In this document: positions 61,433 to 64,000 of the stretch, piece after piece | Numbering within the stretch: position 1 is the first letter of the stretch | Layout of the letters: the number at the start of each line of letters is the position of its first letter | Assembly: GCA_052246295.1 (NCBI GenBank) | Contig: JBQQCO010000009.1 | Strand: one strand, 5' to 3' | DNA length: 64,000 nt | Origin: Piscibacillus sp052246295 | GTDB lineage: Bacteria; Bacillota; Bacilli; Bacillales; Alkalibacillaceae | Notes under the pieces: model-generated | Told to the model about the DNA's origin: nothing | Database searches by the model: none | What the model saw: the letters and a program-made list of their open reading frames with translations, nothing else | Translations under genes and position numbers: made by a program

Positions 61433-62068
61433 TTATTCCTCCCTATCTTTTGGCAATACTGAAATTCTGTGTGTTGAAACATCTAATAATCTAGAGACTG
61501 CTTCAACGACGCTTTGTTTCCGTTGTAAATTATCAACCCCCTCCGCAATGATTAGGACACCTCGAACGGACGGATATTTTTGCTGAATAAGTAATGGTTC
61601 TTCAGAATTGTTCTTTCTTAAGATGACTGTTTGGTTTTCGACGGTTTCATCCTCAACCTCTCGAGTTCCACCATTCTGATCTGTTTCGCTTGTCCGTTGG
61701 CGACCTGTTATTGTGTTTTTCTCATAAACTTTAAGAGATGATGCTTCCAATTGGAGCATAACTTGTACATTTGAAACGCCTTGTATGGAATTCAAGGCTG
61801 TTGCTAACTCATCTTGCATCTGATTTCTTAACTCGCTTGCAACATCATCAGAAGAACTACTCGGCCTCTCTTCACTCTTATCTAGAAATACTTCCTCCTC
61901 ATTACTGATTGGGGCTGGTTCTTGTGGTTCTGAATTATTACTTGAGAAGATATTTGACACGATCAAAAACAGCAAACCTATTAAACCAATCAGAATGACA
62001 TAAGACCGTTTTGTCGGTTGATTGCTTTCATCTTTCATTTTGAAAATCTTCTTTAGGCTCTGAAACAT
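61433..62068 (-). CDS. spoIIIAG: Stage III sporulation protein AG
   Basis: SpoIIIAG forms the large ring of the SpoIIIA channel. About 211 aa with an N-terminal anchor (RSYVILIGLIGLLFLIVSNI), a low-complexity region rich in Ser/Glu, and the ring-building domain with ELATALNSIQGVSNVQVMLQ and YPSVRGVLIIAEGVDNLQRK. The start (62066-62068) follows AAGGGG by seven bases. Confidence 0.92.
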   Translation of the reverse strand: MFQSLKKIFKMKDESNQPTKRSYVILIGLIGLLFLIVSNIFSSNNSEPQEPAPISNEEEVFLDKSEERPSSSSDDVASELRNQMQDELATALNSIQGVSNVQVMLQLEASSLKVYEKNTITGRQRTSETDQNGGTREVEDETVENQTVILRKNNSEEPLLIQQKYPSVRGVLIIAEGVDNLQRKQSVVEAVSRLLDVSTHRISVLPKDREE

Positions 62069-62070
62069 CC

Positions 62071-62679
62071 TTAATCCCCTTCCCAAATAAGTTGAATTTG
62101 GTTTTGTGTTATATTTAATTTACTTGCTAACATATCTTTAATTCGTGTTTGTTTTGCTGTATGTTCAGTTTCATCTCTTCTAGATGGAATGCTTATTATT
62201 TCTACATTCTGCACTTGGTTGTCCATTTTTTCTTCTAAATAAAATGTTACGGTCTGAATATCTTCTGCACTGTAATTCTCCTGTCCCTCAGCTTCTTCCA
62301 TAGTGATTTCAATAGAATTCAACTTGAGATTATGCTGTTCTTCTAACTCTTTTTCTACTAACTCACGTATTTCTATCTGTAACTGTTCTAATATATATGC
62401 ATGTTGTGAAGCTTGTATTTCTATTTTTTTAGAATTTATTTCATCTTCTATGTCATCTCCCAATACCTCTTCCATCTTCAGCTCCCACTCTTTAACAAAT
62501 TGGTTAGGATTTATATTAAATAATTCCGTTAAAGGGTGAAGAAATAATAAGAAAATGACTAACCCAAACACTAATTTAATAACCTTGTCATGTTTCGTTG
62601 AAGGTATTAATAATGAAATAATTGTTGCTAAGAAAATGAAAAATACAATTTGCGAAATCCAGTCTGTAATAAACGACAA
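62071..62679 (-). CDS. spoIIIAF: Stage III sporulation protein AF
   Basis: A 202-aa mother-cell membrane component of the SpoIIIA complex. Two N-terminal spans (WISQIVFFIFLATIISLLIP and VIKLVFGLVIFLLFLHPLTE) precede a soluble domain that resembles the ring-building fold, with MEEAEGQENYSAEDIQTVTF and the C-terminal MLASKLNITQNQIQLIWEGD. It sits between spoIIIAE and spoIIIAG. Confidence 0.92.
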   Translation of the reverse strand: MSFITDWISQIVFFIFLATIISLLIPSTKHDKVIKLVFGLVIFLLFLHPLTELFNINPNQFVKEWELKMEEVLGDDIEDEINSKKIEIQASQHAYILEQLQIEIRELVEKELEEQHNLKLNSIEITMEEAEGQENYSAEDIQTVTFYLEEKMDNQVQNVEIISIPSRRDETEHTAKQTRIKDMLASKLNITQNQIQLIWEGD

Positions 62680-62692
62680 ATAAGATCACCTC

Positions 62693-63856
62693 TTATCGGA
62701 CCATTAAGGTTAAGTTCCCAACGATAATTAACATAACAACAGCGAAGAAGAACATTATTGATACAGCTAGCAAAGCAGCTAATATATAAAATATGTGTTT
62801 TCCCATAGTTTCTATTGCATCTGTAATTGGTCCATCTGCCACCGGTTGTAAAAGAGCTGCTGACAATCTAAAAATTAATCCTAAAACAAGGACTTTTAGT
62901 ACAGGAAACAGTGAGATAATTAATAGAAGAACGACTCCAGCGATCCCGATTGAATTCTTCAATAATACGGATGCTGACAGCACTGTGTCAGTCGCATCCG
63001 TAAACATCCTTCCGATGACTGGTATAAAATTGCTAGTAACAAACTTTGCAGCCCTTATGGCCACTCCATCTGCAACTGCTGCATTGACACCTTGTAAAGA
63101 CATGATAGAAACAAATAATGTTAGAAATACACCTAAAATAACAAAAGCTACTTGTTTTATGAGGTCAGCAAGTTTTGTGACATTATACTCGTTGTTAATC
63201 GTACTAGCGATATTCAAAATCGCTGATAGAAAGAACAATGGTAAAACAACCTTACTTATTAAAATCCCACTCACTTGAATGAAAACTAGAATAATAGGAG
63301 AAAAGAATGCAACTGACGCGATATTTCCAAAAGCCGCCATAAGGCTTAGCATAAGTGGTAATAATGCAATCATAAAATTGCCCATTCCATCGATGGCATT
63401 CGTTGTGTATTGAACAGCATTATAAAAACTTGTTATCGCAATAGTTAATAAAACCCCAAAGATAACCAGATAACTAACATTTGAAACTGTCTTGTTTTCA
63501 AAGGATCCAATCAGTAACTTAAGAAATACACTTAAAAGCGTTAGGAATATTAACATTCCTAGGAGTTTGCCATTTACAATCCACTCATCTATAAAAAATT
63601 TAAGAATACCTGAAAACCAGTATTTAAAAGTAAATACAGAACCATCTTGTACAGAATCTAACCAATGGTCCTGGCTTGAAAAGGGCAAATATTCTCTATA
63701 GTTGGCTAAAACTTGCTGCCATTGTGCCTGCATTTCCTCACTCTCTGTCCATTCTTTAGGCATCTCAAATAGTCGTTCATCATTGGCAAGCACACTAGAT
63801 TCTGAGAATAGAACTATGAAAATAGCACATATGGTAACGTATCCCAACTTTTTCAT
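62693..63856 (-). CDS. spoIIIAE: Stage III sporulation protein AE
   Basis: The polytopic, transporter-like component of the SpoIIIA complex, 387 aa. A signal peptide (KLGYVTICAIFIVLFSESSV) is followed by about seven membrane spans, among them LLGMLIFLTLLSVFLKLLIG, FMIALLPLMLSLMAAFGNIA and YILAALLAVSIMFFFAVVML. The stretch VTSNFIPVIGRMFTDATDTV is conserved in the family. Confidence 0.93.
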   Translation of the reverse strand: MKKLGYVTICAIFIVLFSESSVLANDERLFEMPKEWTESEEMQAQWQQVLANYREYLPFSSQDHWLDSVQDGSVFTFKYWFSGILKFFIDEWIVNGKLLGMLIFLTLLSVFLKLLIGSFENKTVSNVSYLVIFGVLLTIAITSFYNAVQYTTNAIDGMGNFMIALLPLMLSLMAAFGNIASVAFFSPIILVFIQVSGILISKVVLPLFFLSAILNIASTINNEYNVTKLADLIKQVAFVILGVFLTLFVSIMSLQGVNAAVADGVAIRAAKFVTSNFIPVIGRMFTDATDTVLSASVLLKNSIGIAGVVLLLIISLFPVLKVLVLGLIFRLSAALLQPVADGPITDAIETMGKHIFYILAALLAVSIMFFFAVVMLIIVGNLTLMVR

Positions 63857-63874
63857 AAAACGATCCCTTCTTCA

Positions 63875-64000
63875 TTAACCAGGTATAAAACTCATTAAAG
63901 TCTCTAATACTGCAATGAATATTGGTAAAGCGAAAAGCAGGATAAAAATTTTACCTACTAATTCAACTTTTATGGCTATTGCTTCTAAGTCTGCATCCTT
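63875..64000 (-). CDS. spoIIIAD: Stage III sporulation protein AD, C-terminal part (cut by window edge)
   Basis: Only the last 41 codons are in the window. The minus strand encodes KDADLEAIAIKVELVGKIFI and LLFALPIFIAVLETLMSFIP before a TAA at 63875-63877. This is the hydrophobic C-terminus typical of SpoIIIAD. It precedes spoIIIAE by 18 bases. Confidence 0.85.
   Translation of the reverse strand, partial: KDADLEAIAIKVELVGKIFILLFALPIFIAVLETLMSFIPG

Noticed and set aside
62793..63278. 161-codon plus-strand frame
   Set aside because: It is entirely antisense to spoIIIAE, a clearly conserved gene, and has no family features.
1..64000. CRISPR arrays, tRNA or rRNA genes, complete insertion sequences, toxin-antitoxin or defence modules
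   Set aside because: None was found on either strand. Apart from the intron end and small repeats, the window is conserved core genome.

Overview
The window is low-GC chromosomal DNA from an endospore-forming member of the Bacillaceae. The evidence is the sporulation genes (spoIIAA-spoIIAB-sigF, dacF, spoIIM, spo0A, spoIVB, spoIIIAD-AH) and a gene order that follows the Bacillus subtilis spoIIA-to-spoIIIA segment almost step for step. An OLE RNA with its protein partner OapA lies between ispA and dxs. That pair is typical of alkaliphilic, halophilic or otherwise extremophilic Bacillaceae and Clostridia and is absent from B. subtilis, so a haloalkaliphilic relative is likely. The species cannot be read from the sequence.

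Layout. 1-127: the 5' end of a group II intron (minus strand), placed just past the sigF terminator. 131-6481: the spoIIA operon, dacF, and the nucleoside-salvage operon deoB-pupG-pdp. 6546-10594: xerD, fur, spoIIM, an EndoQ-like PHP nuclease and nudF. 10693-13484 (plus strand): an aldo/keto reductase, then an SOS-type unit of a UvrX-like Y-family polymerase and a YolD-like protein behind two LexA boxes. 13557-21759: a metallo-hydrolase, a RocB-like peptidase, glycerophosphodiesterase, namA, rnz, an aldehyde dehydrogenase and dinB. 21844-27033: a PepT-like peptidase and a methylmalonyl-CoA cluster (carboxyltransferase, epimerase, split mutase). 27192-31636: a Prli42-like mini-protein, niaR, nifS, a severely truncated nadB, nadC and nadA. 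31990-33466: a DUF939 membrane protein and bacilliredoxin. 33608-43543: bkdR-ptb-bcd-buk-lpdV-bkdAA-bkdAB-bkdB for branched-chain 2-keto acid oxidation. 43680-45812: DUF2627, aspartokinase and a small membrane protein. 45869-60673: spo0A, spoIVB, recN, argR, tlyA, dxs, oapA, OLE RNA, ispA, xseB, xseA, folD, nusB, yqhY, accC and accB. 60845-64000: spoIIIAH to the end of spoIIIAD.

How parts work together. The bkd operon makes branched acyl-CoA primers and feeds catabolism of valine and isoleucine, whose propionyl-CoA can enter through the methylmalonyl-CoA cluster. AccB/AccC supply malonyl-CoA, and a FapR-like operator sits at the accBC start. The sporulation genes form three blocks that B. subtilis also has in this region. 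The most striking points are the OLE RNA-OapA locus, a BkdR regulator that lacks the sigma-54 contact loop and has a sigma-A/cre promoter, the deleted nadB, and mobile-element traces at 1-127, 11818-11882 and 31795-31985. No tRNA, rRNA, CRISPR array or complete insertion sequence was seen.
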